Of a stretch of 64,000 bases of DNA, positions 42,162 to 51,274 are shown piece after piece. Made by a program: the position numbers and the translations under genes. The notes below the pieces were generated by a model. That model was not told where the DNA came from. It saw only the letters and a list, made by a program, of their open reading frames with translations, and ran no database searches. The DNA lies in assembly GCF_006788895.1 (NCBI RefSeq), contig NZ_VFRA01000001.1, forward strand, positions 682,001-746,000. Direction: 5' to 3'. Position 1 is the first letter of the stretch. Every line of letters begins with the position of its first letter. The DNA is from Rhodoglobus vestalii (lineage in GTDB: Bacteria > Actinomycetota > Actinomycetes > Actinomycetales > Microbacteriaceae).

Positions 42162-45050
42162 CTATTCGCTCGCTTCAATTGCCCGCTGGATTGCGGCAAC
42201 CATACGGTCATCCGCTTCTGCCGCTGCTACCAGATCGTTGGCAGCGTAGGCAGCCTGACGGTCAGCCAGTGCCGTCCTGTAGTCGGCAAGGGCCTGGTCA
42301 ACAACCGCGTTGTCGCCGGTGGTGCCCGGGTCAGCGGGTGCCTCAGGGTCTACGGGTGCCTCTGGATCGACCGGAACGAGAGGATCCGTCTCGGGAACGT
42401 CTCCGTCACCAGCCTCAGCGCCCGAATCGCCTTCGAACAGCACATCGAGAGCTCCGTCGAGGGTGTCCTCAAAGGCGATCTGATCACCGAACGCAACAAG
42501 CACCTTGCGCAAGAGCGGGTACTGCGTACCGCTGGTGGACTGAACATAAACGGGCTGCACATACAGCAGACCACCACCGACGGGCAGCGTGAGGAGGTTA
42601 CCGAGTCTGACCTCAGTATCACCGCGCTGCAACAACGCCAACTGGTTAGCTACGTTCGTGTCAGTGTTGAAGCTGTTTTGCACCTGACCCGGTCCAGGAA
42701 CCGTGTCCTCCTTCGGCAGGTTGAGCAGCGTCAGTTTGCCGTAGTCGGGGCCAGCATCCGAGTTCGCCGCCAGGTAGCCCGTGAGAACGCTTCGACTGGC
42801 GTCATCGGTTCCCTGGGGAATAAATGTCGAGTACAGCGTGAAAGCAGGGCTCTCTGTTCCCGGCACCTGCATCGTCAAGTAATACGGTGGTTGAGTTGAT
42901 CCCGTAGTCGACACCGGGTCTTCGGGGCTAACCCACTGGTCGTCACTCGAATAGAACGAGGCTGAATCGGTCACGTGGTACGAACCCAAGATTTGACGCT
43001 GCATCTTGAACAGATCTGCGGGGTACCGCACGTGATCAAGCAGTTCAACGCTCATCTCGTCCTGCGACACCAACGTATTCGGGAAGACTTTGTTCCACGT
43101 TTCAAGAACGGGGTCCTCGTCATCCCACGCATACAGTGTCACCGAACCGTCATATGCATCGACGGTCGCTTTAACTGAGTTGCGGATGTAGTTGATGTCG
43201 TCGAGCGCGAACTGCGGCGCCGGCGTGTAGGTATCGGCAATCGCGCTCGAGAGTTGCTCGACCTGCGAGTACGGGTAGTTTGCCCCCGTGGTGTACCCGT
43301 CAACGATCCAGACCGTACGGCCATCGACAATTGCGGGGTATACGTCGCTGTCAACCGTGAGGTACGGCGCAACTTTCTTGACTCGCTCGATTGGCTCGCG
43401 GTCATACAAAATCTGCGACTCGCTTGTGACATCTGACGAGAGGAAGATCTGCTCTGACTGGAACTTGATCGCATACACAAGCTTCTTGAACAGGTTGTCA
43501 AGCAGTGGCCCGCCATCACCCGCGAACGTTGTGGTTGCGTTCTGGTCACCCTCTTCGCCACCGGCCGGAAAATCAAGCTCAATGGGTTTCGCGCCTTCAG
43601 GGGCGCCGACAATCGAGTACTCAGGTGACTTCTCACCGAAGTAAATCCGAGGCTCGAACTCACCCAGCGCTCCTGAGCTCGGAATCCCCGACTGCAAGAA
43701 CACTGGCTCCCCATCGGGCGAACGCTGGTTACCAAAGGCCGCCACCACGCCATAACCGTGCGTATAAACAACGGTGTTGTTGTACCACGACTGAGACTCG
43801 CCCAAACCTGACAGGTTGAGCTCACGGGCGGCGATCACCGTGTCCTGAATTTCGCCATCGATTTTATAGCGGTCAACGTCCAGGTGGTTATCAAACTGGT
43901 AGTACTGCCTGAACTGTTGGAGCTGCGCAAACGCCTGTGGGGCGATCGCGGGATCGAGAATACGAATGTTCGCTGTCGTGGCCGCGTCTTCACGCAACGC
44001 ACCCGATTCGGCATCCGTTGTGGCGCTATAGGGAACCTCTTGAATGTCGGCTACGCCGTAGGCATCTCGTGTCGCGTCGATGCTCCGATCGATATATGCA
44101 GACTCGAAGGTACGGGCGTTGGGGTCTACCTGGAAGCGCTGCACAACCCACGGGTAGAGGTTTCCGACGACAAGGCCACTGATGAGTAGCAGCGCTGTGC
44201 CGATGATCGGCAGACGCCAGCGGCCGATGATCGCGGTCACGATAAAGAGGATCGCCACGATCGCCGCGATTCCAGCGAGGATTGCGCGGCCAGGAATGGT
44301 GGCGTTTGCCTCGGTGTAACTGGCACCGGTCTGGAGGAAGCCCTGGCTGGCCGAGTACAACGTCGTGTACTGGTCGAGCCAGATGCTTACCGCCTGGAGT
44401 GCAAAGAAAAGCCCCGCCGTAATGGCAAGCTGCACGCGTGCCGACCGCGAAATTCGCACCTCGCGGCCCTGAACGCTCAGCGCACCGTAGAGGTAACTTG
44501 TCGCGAGGGCCCCCACAAAGGAGACAATCAACACTGCCGAAGCGAAGCCAACGATCGAGTGATAGAACGGAAGTTCATAGAAATAGAACCCAATGTCGAA
44601 CCCAAACTGCGGGTCGACACGACCGAATGCGGTGCGGTTGAGCCACTGCAAAGCAACGGGCCAGGCACTTGCTGCGGAAACACCGCCAAAGATTCCCAAC
44701 AGCACCGGGATGCCAACCATGGCCACTTTGCGCAACGGCTCGACCACCTGCTGGTAGCCCTCCAGCTGGGCATTGAGCTTGGCGTAGATGGGGCGGGCCC
44801 GGAAAGCGACCAGCAGACTGATGCCCACCGGAACCGCCATGGCAACAAAGCCGATGGCGAACATCACGACATTCGCGATCCATTGGGTGGTAAGGACCTC
44901 CAGATAGCCGACCTGACTGAACCAGAGGACATCTGCATAGAGGTTGGAGAACAAGAAGAAGGCAACGACGATTACGGCAAGAATTATCGCCGTAATCGTA
45001 AACGCGGTTCTCGTTTTGTTCGGCGGGGCTGATTTGGTTTGGCTCGACAC
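42162..45050 (-). CDS. UPF0182 family large membrane protein
   Basis: A 962-residue protein of the actinobacteria/cyanobacteria UPF0182 family. The N-terminal third holds about seven membrane spans (ITAIILAVIVVAFFLFSNLYADVLWFSQVGY and so on). A large extracytoplasmic domain follows (YGVADIQEVPYSATTDAESG..., DVYPAIVDGRTVWIVDGYTTGANYPYSQ, LLYVQPVYVQS). The tail is acidic and Pro-rich (PETDPLVPVDPEAPVDPEAPADPG) with a short helix at the end. The biochemical function is unknown to me. Start GTG at 45050 has AGGAG about ten bases upstream. It is followed in the conserved actinobacterial gene order by a PDZ-Lon-type protease gene on the same strand. Confidence 0.93.
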   Translation of the reverse strand: MSSQTKSAPPNKTRTAFTITAIILAVIVVAFFLFSNLYADVLWFSQVGYLEVLTTQWIANVVMFAIGFVAMAVPVGISLLVAFRARPIYAKLNAQLEGYQQVVEPLRKVAMVGIPVLLGIFGGVSAASAWPVALQWLNRTAFGRVDPQFGFDIGFYFYELPFYHSIVGFASAVLIVSFVGALATSYLYGALSVQGREVRISRSARVQLAITAGLFFALQAVSIWLDQYTTLYSASQGFLQTGASYTEANATIPGRAILAGIAAIVAILFIVTAIIGRWRLPIIGTALLLISGLVVGNLYPWVVQRFQVDPNARTFESAYIDRSIDATRDAYGVADIQEVPYSATTDAESGALREDAATTANIRILDPAIAPQAFAQLQQFRQYYQFDNHLDVDRYKIDGEIQDTVIAARELNLSGLGESQSWYNNTVVYTHGYGVVAAFGNQRSPDGEPVFLQSGIPSSGALGEFEPRIYFGEKSPEYSIVGAPEGAKPIELDFPAGGEEGDQNATTTFAGDGGPLLDNLFKKLVYAIKFQSEQIFLSSDVTSESQILYDREPIERVKKVAPYLTVDSDVYPAIVDGRTVWIVDGYTTGANYPYSQVEQLSSAIADTYTPAPQFALDDINYIRNSVKATVDAYDGSVTLYAWDDEDPVLETWNKVFPNTLVSQDEMSVELLDHVRYPADLFKMQRQILGSYHVTDSASFYSSDDQWVSPEDPVSTTGSTQPPYYLTMQVPGTESPAFTLYSTFIPQGTDDASRSVLTGYLAANSDAGPDYGKLTLLNLPKEDTVPGPGQVQNSFNTDTNVANQLALLQRGDTEVRLGNLLTLPVGGGLLYVQPVYVQSTSGTQYPLLRKVLVAFGDQIAFEDTLDGALDVLFEGDSGAEAGDGDVPETDPLVPVDPEAPVDPEAPADPGTTGDNAVVDQALADYRTALADRQAAYAANDLVAAAEADDRMVAAIQRAIEASE

Positions 45051-45159
45051 TGTACCTTGCTCCTGAAATTGGGGGCCTAGCGATATCTTAAAGGTCTTTT
45101 ATGGGCGAGAAGCTGATAATCGCTCTCAGCGTCGCGCGTCAGCGCTCAAATAACGGCGA

Positions 45160-46272
45160 TCAACTCGATTCACACGACGGAAGCCCCGCGCCACTCAGGC
45201 CAGCACGGATGCTAGCAAGCGCAACGAGGGCATCGTTGAGGTCGTCGATTGCGTAGACGGTGAGGTCGTCGGGAATGTTGCCCGTGACCTCATCACAGTT
45301 TTCTATGGGCGCAAAAAAGAAGTCGACGCCGGCGTTGCTAGCACCGTACATTTTTTGCTGGATTCCGCCAATGGGTCCGACGTCTCCGGTCGCGGTAATC
45401 GTTCCCGTTCCCGCAACCACTTCTCCGCCGTTGATGGCACCGGGCGTGAGCCTGTCGATGATGCCGAGAGCGAACATCATGCCGGCGCTCGGACCACCCA
45501 CATTTTCCAGCTGAATTTTGACATCGACGGGGAAGTTGTATGCGCTGCCGACGACGACACCAATGATCGCTATCGGGTCATCACCCTCAGACATCGTGGG
45601 AGTAATCTCGGCGGTCTGCTCTTCGCCCTCACGTTCAAAAATGACGATGGCGGCAGTGGTCGTGCCGTTGTCGGCAATCTCGTCACGAAGACCTGCCACG
45701 TCGCCGAAAGTTTCGTCATTGACGGAACGGATGATGTCGCCCGCTTGCAGCACGCCATCCGAAGGGCCACCCGAACTCGTCTCGGCAACCGTGAGAGTGG
45801 CGTCAAACTCGTACTCCAAATTAGACAGCGCCGCGGCAATTGCTTCTTGCTGTGAGCTTTCCATCTGGATGCGACCAGCCTCGGTCGAATCTTCGATCGT
45901 CACACCGGGAGGAAAGACAGCTTCGACCGGAACGATTGCGCGACTGGGATCAAAGAAAGCAGCGCCAACCTCGAACCAGCTCAAGGGCGATTCAGGGTTT
46001 CCCTGCACATTCACGGTCAGCATGTCGAGCGCGCCCTTGGTGGGATAGGTCGTCTCCACCGGGATCTGGATGAGCGGCACAAGATCGCCGTCGATCTCCA
46101 CGTCACCCAGAGTGTCGTAGACGGGACCCGGTTGCTCGACGATGTAAGGCGACGGAACGAGCGTTGCCAACAGCGTACCGACGAGCGCAACACTGAGAAT
46201 CAGCCATCCCACCCAACCGCTTCGGGCGCGCCAAGACGAAGGTTCGGGACGATTGTCAGTAAAGAGGGCCAC
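45160..46272 (-). CDS. Membrane-anchored PDZ/Lon-type (S16) serine protease
   Basis: About 370 residues. One N-terminal span (GWLILSVALVGTLLATLV) is followed by VPSPYIVEQPGPVYDTLG, typical of the YlbL/SdrC-type family, then a PDZ domain (ETSSGGPSDGVLQAGDIIRSVNDETFGDVAGLRDEI). A Lon-like S16 domain closes it, with catalytic Ser in VGGPSAGMMFALGI (about residue 281) and Lys in GGIQQKMYGASNAG (about residue 322). GTG at 46272 is preceded by AAGGA and was preferred to an upstream start at 46314. It acts at the outer face of the membrane; substrates are unknown. It is divergent from the DUF2342 gene. Confidence 0.9.
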   Translation of the reverse strand: MALFTDNRPEPSSWRARSGWVGWLILSVALVGTLLATLVPSPYIVEQPGPVYDTLGDVEIDGDLVPLIQIPVETTYPTKGALDMLTVNVQGNPESPLSWFEVGAAFFDPSRAIVPVEAVFPPGVTIEDSTEAGRIQMESSQQEAIAAALSNLEYEFDATLTVAETSSGGPSDGVLQAGDIIRSVNDETFGDVAGLRDEIADNGTTTAAIVIFEREGEEQTAEITPTMSEGDDPIAIIGVVVGSAYNFPVDVKIQLENVGGPSAGMMFALGIIDRLTPGAINGGEVVAGTGTITATGDVGPIGGIQQKMYGASNAGVDFFFAPIENCDEVTGNIPDDLTVYAIDDLNDALVALASIRAGLSGAGLPSCESS

Positions 46273-46379
46273 TAAATCCTTACAGGGTGGAAGCGGTGTT
46301 CGCCACAGGCGCACGGTAAGGGTTCCTAGCCTAGGTCAAAACTCAGCCGCACACGGCATCGAGCGACTAGCGTTAATGA

Positions 46380-47723
46380 ATGGCTGATGATGCTGAGAAC
46401 AATTCTGAAGACGAGTTCCGCGACATGATGCGCGAGTTTCTCTCCGGCGATGGAGACATCGATCCTGCGAAACTCGCCGCAGCCGCCGGTCTACCCAATG
46501 ATCCCGCGATGATCCGGCACCTGCTCGATCAACTTCAGAGCGCAATGGCCACAAGCGGCGACGGAATCAACTGGGACATCGCGCTCGAGCAGGCAAAAAA
46601 CCTTGCCGCTCAAAGCACGGTCGTCTCGCTGCCTGCAGAGCGATCCAAACTAGAACAATCGCTTCACGTTGCATCCCTCTGGCTCAATGACGTCACCGAC
46701 ATCTCTGAACTCACCACCGAACCGAAGCTGCTCAGCCGCAGCGAATGGGTCACCCTCACGATGCCCATCTGGACTCAGCTTGCCGAACCCGTCGCTAATT
46801 CAATCGCCAACTCACTCACCGAGGTTCTCGAGCAAAACACGCCGGAAGAGATGAATGAGATGCTCAGCGGCGCCAGCAAAATGATGCGCAACATCGGTGG
46901 CACCCTATTTGCGATGCAACTCGGCCAGGTAGTGGGGCAACTCGCTAGCGAGGTCGTTTCCGGCGGCGATATCGGCATTCCTCTGCTTGACGAACAGCAA
47001 GCAGCACTGATCCCGCAGAGCGTCTTCGCCTTTGGCAGCGGCCTCGACATCCCCGAAGAAGAAGTGCACCTGTATCTTGCAGTACGCGAACTCGCACACG
47101 CCAGACTCTTTCGCCATGCGAAGTGGTTGCGCTTGCAGTTCATGACTTCAGTTACCGCCTATGCCCACGACATCCACATTGATTCGGATGCGATTGCCGA
47201 ACTGGCTAGCGGCTTCGACCCGAACAACCCCGAAGAATTGCGCGACGCCATGACCAACGGGTCGCTGATTCCCCCAAAGAGCCAAGAGCAAAAAGAGGCA
47301 CTCGAACGCCTCGAAACCGTGCTGGCGCTTGTGGAAGGCTGGGTGGATGTGGTGACTGCCGCCGCGACGACGCGACTGCCATCTCGCGGTGCCATTGCCG
47401 AAACTGTTCGCCGCCGCCGCGCATCCGGTGGCCCGGCAGAGTCTGCCTTCGCCACACTTGTCGGCCTAGAGCTTCGACCGCGTCGACTGCGGGAAGCCGC
47501 CACAATGTGGCAGCTCGTCAACGACGAACTGGGCTCCCAACAGCGGGATGCGCTCTGGTCGCACCCCGACCTCATGCCGACCGCGGCCGACATCGACGAC
47601 CCTGCTGCCCTCGTGGCTCGCCTGCGTGACGGCGGCAGCACACCAGACGACATCGATCAGGCAATCAGTGACCTTCTCAATGATGAATCCGGGGAGCGCC
47701 CCCACGAGGGCGAGAACCCCTAA
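46380..47723 (+). CDS. DUF2342 family zincin-like protein
   Basis: A 447-residue protein of the actinobacterial DUF2342 ('zinc-dependent metalloprotease/F420 biosynthesis-associated') family. The conserved core shows MTMPIWTQLAEPVANSIANSL, MLSGASKMMRNIGGTLFAMQLGQVVGQLASEVVSGGDIGIPL and the helix LYLAVRELAHARLFRHAKWLR. In that helix ExxxH takes the place of a true HExxH zinc motif, so protease activity is doubtful. The terminal region is acidic (DLLNDESGERPHEGENP). TAGCGT (46368-46373) sits six bases before the ATG (leaderless). It belongs to the conserved block with UPF0182, PDZ-Lon, UvrD2 and NudC. Confidence 0.88.
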   Translation: MADDAENNSEDEFRDMMREFLSGDGDIDPAKLAAAAGLPNDPAMIRHLLDQLQSAMATSGDGINWDIALEQAKNLAAQSTVVSLPAERSKLEQSLHVASLWLNDVTDISELTTEPKLLSRSEWVTLTMPIWTQLAEPVANSIANSLTEVLEQNTPEEMNEMLSGASKMMRNIGGTLFAMQLGQVVGQLASEVVSGGDIGIPLLDEQQAALIPQSVFAFGSGLDIPEEEVHLYLAVRELAHARLFRHAKWLRLQFMTSVTAYAHDIHIDSDAIAELASGFDPNNPEELRDAMTNGSLIPPKSQEQKEALERLETVLALVEGWVDVVTAAATTRLPSRGAIAETVRRRRASGGPAESAFATLVGLELRPRRLREAATMWQLVNDELGSQQRDALWSHPDLMPTAADIDDPAALVARLRDGGSTPDDIDQAISDLLNDESGERPHEGENP

Positions 47724-47778
47724 CCTGCACTGTGGACGCTTCGCGCTGAGGATCCGGCGGCGTGGGCACAATGTTCAC

Positions 47779-48672
47779 ATGATCTTGCGCGTAGACCCCC
47801 GGCTACCACTGGTGTGGCGCTCCCCCACCAGCGCACAGATCGGCGTTGATCCACCGGCCGTTGTGCTGCCGCATGTCACCGAAACCCAAGAAAAGGTTCT
47901 CTCCGCCCTGGTGGCGGGCATCAGCCAGAGCGGTCTCGCCATGCTCGCCCGCTCACACCCCGACGAATGCGACGACCTGGTCGATGCTCTCTCCCGGGTA
48001 CTCATCGCCACGCCACCCCCACCACCGAATGCGAGTGTTGCCATTATTGGGGCCGCTAGCCCGCTCATAGAGTCGATCGCGCGCGTGCTCGCGGCCAGTG
48101 GCGTGAGTGTGAGCGTGGCCGAACACGCGGATGAACTCGCCGCCGCCCACCCCGATCTCGCGATCGTGGTCGGCCACTTTGTGCTCACACCCTCAGTGCA
48201 CACACACTGGCTTCGTCGTGATGTTCCGCACCTCCCCGTCGTCATCTCCGACTCCGCCGCCGAGATCGGGCCCGTTGTCACCCCCGGAGTTACCGGATGT
48301 CTGCTCTGTGTCGAACTGCACCGTCGCGACAACGATCCGGCATGGCCAGCAATCGCGACTCAACTCATCGGCCGAGCGTCGCATGCCCTCACCCCCGTGC
48401 TGATTGCCGAAGCTGCCGCAGAAACTAGCCGGATGGCACTTCACCGTCTCGGCCGGGTGGGCTATACGGTCTTCGACCACACCCCCGCCGATTCACACAC
48501 CTCAGTGCGCATCGATGACGCCACCGGTCGTCGTGATGAGAGCCTGCGTTTCCGCCACCCCGATTGTGGTTGTCAGCAGGTAGACAATATCGTCAGCGTG
48601 ACGTCCGGTCGCGCACGTCCTCCAGAAAGCGACTGGGAGCACGACGCCCACCCCGACCGGTTTGTGCGCTAG
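47779..48672 (+). CDS. TOMM/ThiF-like cyclodehydratase-domain protein, orphan
   Basis: A 297-residue protein. The frame is open upstream, but the ATG at 47779 gives MILRVDPRLPLVWRSPTSAQIG and has CACAAT six bases before it. VAIIGAASPLIESIARVLAASGVSVSV resembles a Rossmann/ThiF core. PGVTGCLLCVELHRRDNDPAWPAIATQL is the signature of the leader-peptide-binding/cyclodehydratase-like proteins of thiazole/oxazole-modified peptide (TOMM) systems, and the tail has HPDCGCQ. No YcaO partner, precursor peptide or dehydrogenase is nearby, so a role in a peptide natural product is unlikely. In actinobacteria this gene sits in a conserved housekeeping neighbourhood. The last 80 bases overlap uvrD2 on the other strand. 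Confidence 0.78.
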   Translation: MILRVDPRLPLVWRSPTSAQIGVDPPAVVLPHVTETQEKVLSALVAGISQSGLAMLARSHPDECDDLVDALSRVLIATPPPPPNASVAIIGAASPLIESIARVLAASGVSVSVAEHADELAAAHPDLAIVVGHFVLTPSVHTHWLRRDVPHLPVVISDSAAEIGPVVTPGVTGCLLCVELHRRDNDPAWPAIATQLIGRASHALTPVLIAEAAAETSRMALHRLGRVGYTVFDHTPADSHTSVRIDDATGRRDESLRFRHPDCGCQQVDNIVSVTSGRARPPESDWEHDAHPDRFVR

Positions 48673-50284
48673 CCGACCACGACATCCCGAGCGATCGGCG
48701 TGCACGAGTAATGCCGACATAGAGCAGACGCCGCTCCTCATCAATCGCGGCGGGAGTTCGGGCATAGCTGATCGGCAGCAGGCCCTCGTTGAGCCCAACA
48801 ATGTGCACGCAATCCCACTCCAGGCCTTTGGCTGAATGAAGAGTCGCGAGGTTCACGGCGGAGCGCAGCGGTTCATTATTGCTGCTCTGGCGGTCGACGA
48901 GGTCGGCAACAAACTCGCGAAGCGTCAGCTCGGTGGGCGAATCCTCGGCGAGGCGCATGATCACGTTGAGCGATTCCCAGCGATCACGCACCGCGCCCGC
49001 GCTTTCGGGAGGATCTTGCGACCACCCGATCGATCTCAACACATCGCTGACCGACTTGAACAGTGGCTCCGTCGCTGTAGAGATGGATGCCCCCCGGAGC
49101 AACATAATTGCCTCCTTGACCTCGCGCTGCTCAAAGAATCGGGTTGCTCCGCGCACCAGGAACGGAACTCCGGCGGCCGACAGCGCAGCCTCAATCGACT
49201 GCGATTGTGCATTGATGCGGTACAGCACAGCGATCTCTTCGGGGCTGGTTCCTGCCGCAATCTGACCCGCGATCGTCTCCGCAACGGCCGCAGCCTCTGC
49301 CTGGTCGTCATCGTAGCCGGTGACCGCTGGCGGCACCGAGTGTTCGGCGGTTGCGGCCTGCAGAGTCAATGCGCCAGGTTGGTTTGCCATCAGCTTGTTG
49401 GCGGTGTGCACGATCTCGGCGGTCGACCGATAGTTACGCTCCAGCCGCAACACGATCGCGTTGTCATGGTGCGCGGCAAAACGCAGCAAGAAGTCGGGGC
49501 TCGCCCCCGCGAAAGAATAAATCGTTTGGCTGACATCGCCGACCACACAGAGGTCGTCGCGGTCTCCGACCCATAGCCGCAGCAGTTCGTGCTGCAACGG
49601 TGACACATCCTGATACTCGTCCACGACAAAGAATCGGTACTGCTCGCGTACCTGCTGCGCGATGCGGGGTTCAGCTTCAATCATTCCGGCCGCGGCCAGC
49701 AACACATCTTCGAAGTCAATCTGCCGGCGGGCATCCTTCGTGGCCTCGTATGCGGTCTGCAGCGCAACCATGCGATCCATCGTGAGAGCGGCTGGCACGG
49801 TGCGGCCAGCACCCCCATACTGTTCAATCGAGATGCGGGAGGTCTTGCGCCACTCAATTTCTGCCGCAACGTCACGCAGGGTGGCCGTATCCAACTTGAG
49901 TTTCAGGGTATCGGCGGCGTGCGCGATCATTCGCGCTTTACCTTCGAGCAGTCGCGGCATTGTTCCGCCGATGGTTTGCGGCCAAAATGCGTTCAGTTGC
50001 GAGAGCGCGGAGGCGTGAAAAGTGCGAGCAGCCACTCCATCAGCACCGAGCGCCCGCAGTCGACCACGCAGCTCTCCGGCAGCGCGATTGGTGAACGTGA
50101 GCGCCATCACTCGACCGGGCGGGTAGACACCGGTCGCCACGCCGTAGGCAATGCGGTGCGTTATCGCCCTCGTCTTTCCCGTACCGGCTCCCGCCAGCAG
50201 GCAGACGGGCCCCAGCAGCGTCTCCGCCGCTTGTCGCTGGCCGTCATCGAGGGCGTCGAGGAGGGCGTCGGCCTGTACAGTCAC
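48593..50284 (-). CDS. uvrD2: UvrD2-like superfamily I DNA helicase, short form
   Basis: A 563-residue 3'-to-5' helicase. Motifs: Q-motif LDDGQRQAA, Walker A LLAGAGTGKTRAIT, motif Ia MALTFTNRAAGEL, Walker B FFVVDEYQDVSPLQ, motif III VGDVSQTIYSFAGA, motif IV RLERNYRS, motif V TLHSAKGLEWDCVHIVGL and motif VI RRLLYVGITRARRSL. It stops soon after motif VI, so the tetracysteine and HRDC domains of mycobacterial UvrD2 (about 700 residues) are absent. The GTG at 50284 overlaps the nudC stop by four bases (GTGA), so it is coupled to nudC. The 3' end overlaps the convergent TOMM-like gene by 80 bases. Confidence 0.92.
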   Translation of the reverse strand: MTVQADALLDALDDGQRQAAETLLGPVCLLAGAGTGKTRAITHRIAYGVATGVYPPGRVMALTFTNRAAGELRGRLRALGADGVAARTFHASALSQLNAFWPQTIGGTMPRLLEGKARMIAHAADTLKLKLDTATLRDVAAEIEWRKTSRISIEQYGGAGRTVPAALTMDRMVALQTAYEATKDARRQIDFEDVLLAAAGMIEAEPRIAQQVREQYRFFVVDEYQDVSPLQHELLRLWVGDRDDLCVVGDVSQTIYSFAGASPDFLLRFAAHHDNAIVLRLERNYRSTAEIVHTANKLMANQPGALTLQAATAEHSVPPAVTGYDDDQAEAAAVAETIAGQIAAGTSPEEIAVLYRINAQSQSIEAALSAAGVPFLVRGATRFFEQREVKEAIMLLRGASISTATEPLFKSVSDVLRSIGWSQDPPESAGAVRDRWESLNVIMRLAEDSPTELTLREFVADLVDRQSSNNEPLRSAVNLATLHSAKGLEWDCVHIVGLNEGLLPISYARTPAAIDEERRLLYVGITRARRSLGMSWSASAQTGRGGRRAPSRFLEDVRDRTSR

Positions 50285-51207
50285 GACTGCTGGTCGATCG
50301 GTTCGCCGTACCAATGCTCAATGATCGCGCGCGCAATGGACGAGTGCCCGGGCAAACGTATGTCGTTCAGCGATGCGGCAAGCTCGTCGCGGCTAAACCA
50401 GCGCAGATCAAGAATTTCGGTGCCATCTGGGGTGCCTGGCCCAGAAAAACCGGGGGCTACAGATGCCATGAAGCCGAGCATGAGCGATGCCGGGAACGGC
50501 CATGGCTGACTGCCTAAATACACCGGATCGACCACGGGAACACCGGATTCTTCGAAAATTTCTCGCTCGACGGCTGACTCAAGTGACTCGCCCGGTTCGA
50601 CGAATCCGGCAAGAAGCGAGTACCGGTTCGATTCCCACAGCGCGTTTGACCCGAGCAGCAGGCGGTCATCGTTGTCGGTGACGCCGACGATGATTGCCGG
50701 GTCGGTGCGGGGAAATACGTCGATATTCGACGTAACGTCGCGCCGAACCCAGCCCGCTTTCTCCACCACCGTGGGTTCACCGGTGCGCGGCGAAAACAGG
50801 TGGGATGAGTGCCAGTTCAGGATGGAAAGAGCTTCGGTAAACAGCCCGACATCCCGCGCGCTCAACCGGGTAGCAATCGAGCGCAGGTTTCCCCAGCTGG
50901 CTTCAGCAAAATGTCCGGCGTCGTGGAGTTCCATGGTCACGATGGCAGTGCCGACCGGCTCGGGGCCCGTGGTGGAGGTCGATCGCCCGAGATACACACT
51001 CGTGTCGCCGCGCTCGATCGCATCCGGCCGCAGTAACGCCAGCGATCCTTCAGCGGAGAGCAGGGCTGAGCCATCAAAAATCGGCAAAACTCTGGTCGCC
51101 GTGTCGCGCCACAAGCGGTCAAGAAGATGAGGGTCTTCTCTAGCAAGATGGTCACGATCAATCTCATAGCGCGACAGCGGCAGCCGCGAAAGAAAAGACT
51201 GTGACAT
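50281..51207 (-). CDS. nudC: NADH pyrophosphatase NudC without zinc-ribbon cysteines
   Basis: A 308-residue Nudix hydrolase that cleaves NADH/NAD to NMN(H) and AMP and may decap NAD-RNA. The Nudix box is exact (GFVEPGESLESAVEREIFEESGV, about residues 200-222), followed by the NADH-pyrophosphatase signature SQPWPFPASLMLGF. The zinc-ribbon region, which carries four Cys in E. coli NudC, reads WHSSHLFSPRTGEPTVVEKAGWVRRD with no Cys. ATG at 51207 (MSQSFLSRLPLSRYEID) gives the usual N-terminus; the frame is open much further upstream. It is coupled to uvrD2 and divergent from a phosphotransferase-like gene. Confidence 0.93.
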   Translation of the reverse strand: MSQSFLSRLPLSRYEIDRDHLAREDPHLLDRLWRDTATRVLPIFDGSALLSAEGSLALLRPDAIERGDTSVYLGRSTSTTGPEPVGTAIVTMELHDAGHFAEASWGNLRSIATRLSARDVGLFTEALSILNWHSSHLFSPRTGEPTVVEKAGWVRRDVTSNIDVFPRTDPAIIVGVTDNDDRLLLGSNALWESNRYSLLAGFVEPGESLESAVEREIFEESGVPVVDPVYLGSQPWPFPASLMLGFMASVAPGFSGPGTPDGTEILDLRWFSRDELAASLNDIRLPGHSSIARAIIEHWYGEPIDQQS

Positions 51208-51274
51208 GTATCGACCCCGTCCCAAGTGCGTGGCGTGCGGCAAATGCGCGTCTGAGCAACCTACCCTGAGTGTT

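Noticed and set aside
46380..47723. An active zinc metalloprotease
   Set aside because: The helix reads RELAHARLF rather than HExxH, so I kept the family name but not the activity.
47779..48672. A TOMM (thiazole/oxazole peptide) biosynthetic cluster
   Set aside because: Only the leader-binding-like protein is present. There is no YcaO, dehydrogenase, precursor or exporter nearby, and the setting is a housekeeping block.
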